Below, piece by piece: positions 5,836-6,207 of a stretch of 6,207 bases of DNA. Numbering within the stretch: position 1 is the first letter of the stretch; the number at the start of each line of letters is the position of its first letter. The position numbers and the translations under genes were made by a program. The stretch lies in assembly GCA_002427055.1 (NCBI GenBank), contig DIPA01000129.1, positions 12,091-18,297 of the forward strand, written 5' to 3'. The stretch is from Firmicutes bacterium UBA5500 (GTDB lineage Bacteria > Bacillota > UBA994 > UBA5500). The notes beneath the pieces are model-generated. The model did no database searches, was not told the origin of the DNA, and saw only the letters and a program-made list of their open reading frames with translations.

Positions 5836-6207
5836 TTACCTGTCAGTGTACTCGGCCGGCCCTTGTTTCTGGCGCGAGAGGCTTTCCCGAAAGCGGTAAG
5901 ACTCTCCCTCGAACAGTAGAATATGAGAATGATGCGTAAGGCGGTCTAGCAGGGCCGATGTTAACGCAGGGTCAACTAGTACTTCTACCCAGCGGGAAAA
6001 CTCCAGATTGGATGTAATGAGCAGGCTGCCTTCTTCGTAACGCTTGGAGATAAAGTGGAATAACAGTTTGCCGGCATCACCCAAGGATACATAGCCTAAC
6101 TCGTCCAAAATAACCAGGTCAACCTTGTTCCAGGTCTTTAAGTATCGAGGAAGGCGGTATTCAGATTCCGCCAACTGTAATTCTTGTAGCAGTTGCATCA
6201 CAGTAAT
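5836..6207 (-). CDS. istB: IS21-family helper ATPase IstB (partial, N-terminus beyond window)
   Basis: The last 123 codons of an IstB protein are present; the frame is open to the right edge of the window, so the ATG at about 6198 is internal. Walker B appears as VDLVILDELGY. The family hallmarks SKRYEEGSLLITSNLEFSRW, DPALTSALLDRLTHHSHIL and ESYRFRESL follow. Walker A lies outside the window. The protein is the AAA+ target-binding partner of the IstA transposase. No stop or frameshift is seen in the visible part, unlike the element 1 copy. The two align without long gaps over the shared region but differ at many positions, so neither is a recent duplicate of the other. The C-terminal tail (KQGPAEYTDR) is specific to this copy. 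Confidence 0.9.
   Translation of the reverse strand: MTVMQLLQELQLAESEYRLPRYLKTWNKVDLVILDELGYVSLGDAGKLLFHFISKRYEEGSLLITSNLEFSRWVEVLVDPALTSALLDRLTHHSHILLFEGESYRFRESLSRQKQGPAEYTDR

Larger units (their letters stand above)
5628..6207 (-). mobile_element. IS21-family element 2 (right part; continues beyond window)
   Basis: A second IS21-type element lies on the minus strand, with its istB running off the right edge. Its right terminus, read inward on the plus strand, begins TGTCCACCTAAAAGTTGACC at 5628. This gives the TG...CA end and a series of GACCACC-type repeats expected for IstA binding. Between terminus and istB lie about 208 non-coding bases with the same box and hairpin arrangement as element 1. 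The istB sequence differs clearly from the element 1 copy, so the two are related but separate family members. Whether its istA is intact cannot be seen. Confidence 0.75.

Noticed and set aside
1..6207. CRISPR array, tRNA, rRNA or riboswitch
   Set aside because: I saw no regularly spaced direct repeats beyond the two-copy IS terminal motif and no cloverleaf or conserved riboswitch core on either strand.

Overview
This window looks like a chromosomal segment of a Bacillota (Firmicutes, probably Clostridia-type) bacterium. The clues are moderate GC, strong AGGAGG-type ribosome binding sites, tightly coupled genes, a lipoprotein with a short lipobox signal, and IS21-family elements. The genus cannot be fixed from sequence alone.

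Region 1 (1-3240, minus strand) is an operon-like cluster. It is transcribed from a plausible promoter near 3214 and reads towards the left edge. The order is a MoxR-family AAA+ ATPase (2225-3172), a DUF58 protein (1141-2223) and a multi-pass membrane protein with a DUF4129-like cytoplasmic tail (1-1148, cut by the window edge). Spacing is 1 nt between the first two genes and an 8-nt overlap between the second and third, so they are probably co-translated. This is the familiar MoxR / DUF58 / transglutaminase-type (TgpA-like) neighbourhood. The third protein, however, goes from its membrane part to the DUF4129-like tail with no visible transglutaminase core.

Region 2 (3173-3396) is intergenic. 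It holds the MoxR promoter and Shine-Dalgarno, a separate GC-rich inverted repeat, and a good Rho-independent terminator (3311-3349) for the upstream unit.

Region 3 (3397-4352, minus strand) holds a small coiled-coil lipoprotein (3397-3858). It is ATGA-coupled to the surviving 3' end of a beta-propeller-like gene (3855-about 4350). The propeller gene has lost its 5' end at a junction with an insertion-sequence remnant.

Region 4 (about 4344-6207) consists of two different IS21-family remnants in tail-to-tail orientation. The plus-strand one keeps only the last ~119 codons of istA and a full-length istB interrupted by one UAA codon. The minus-strand one shows its right end and the C-terminal half of an intact-looking istB, then leaves the window. 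The two right ends meet at about 5625-5628. Each istB is followed by the same non-coding layout: a near-perfect C/G-rich hairpin, an AAGGAGTGATGCC box, then the terminal repeat region.

The main biological story is an ordinary MoxR operon next to a decaying IS21 hotspot that has removed the 5' part of a propeller gene. I did not find a convincing new enzymatic or defence system. The most unusual items are the shared non-coding architecture of the two IS ends, the head-to-head deletion scar, and the apparently transglutaminase-less TgpA-like protein.
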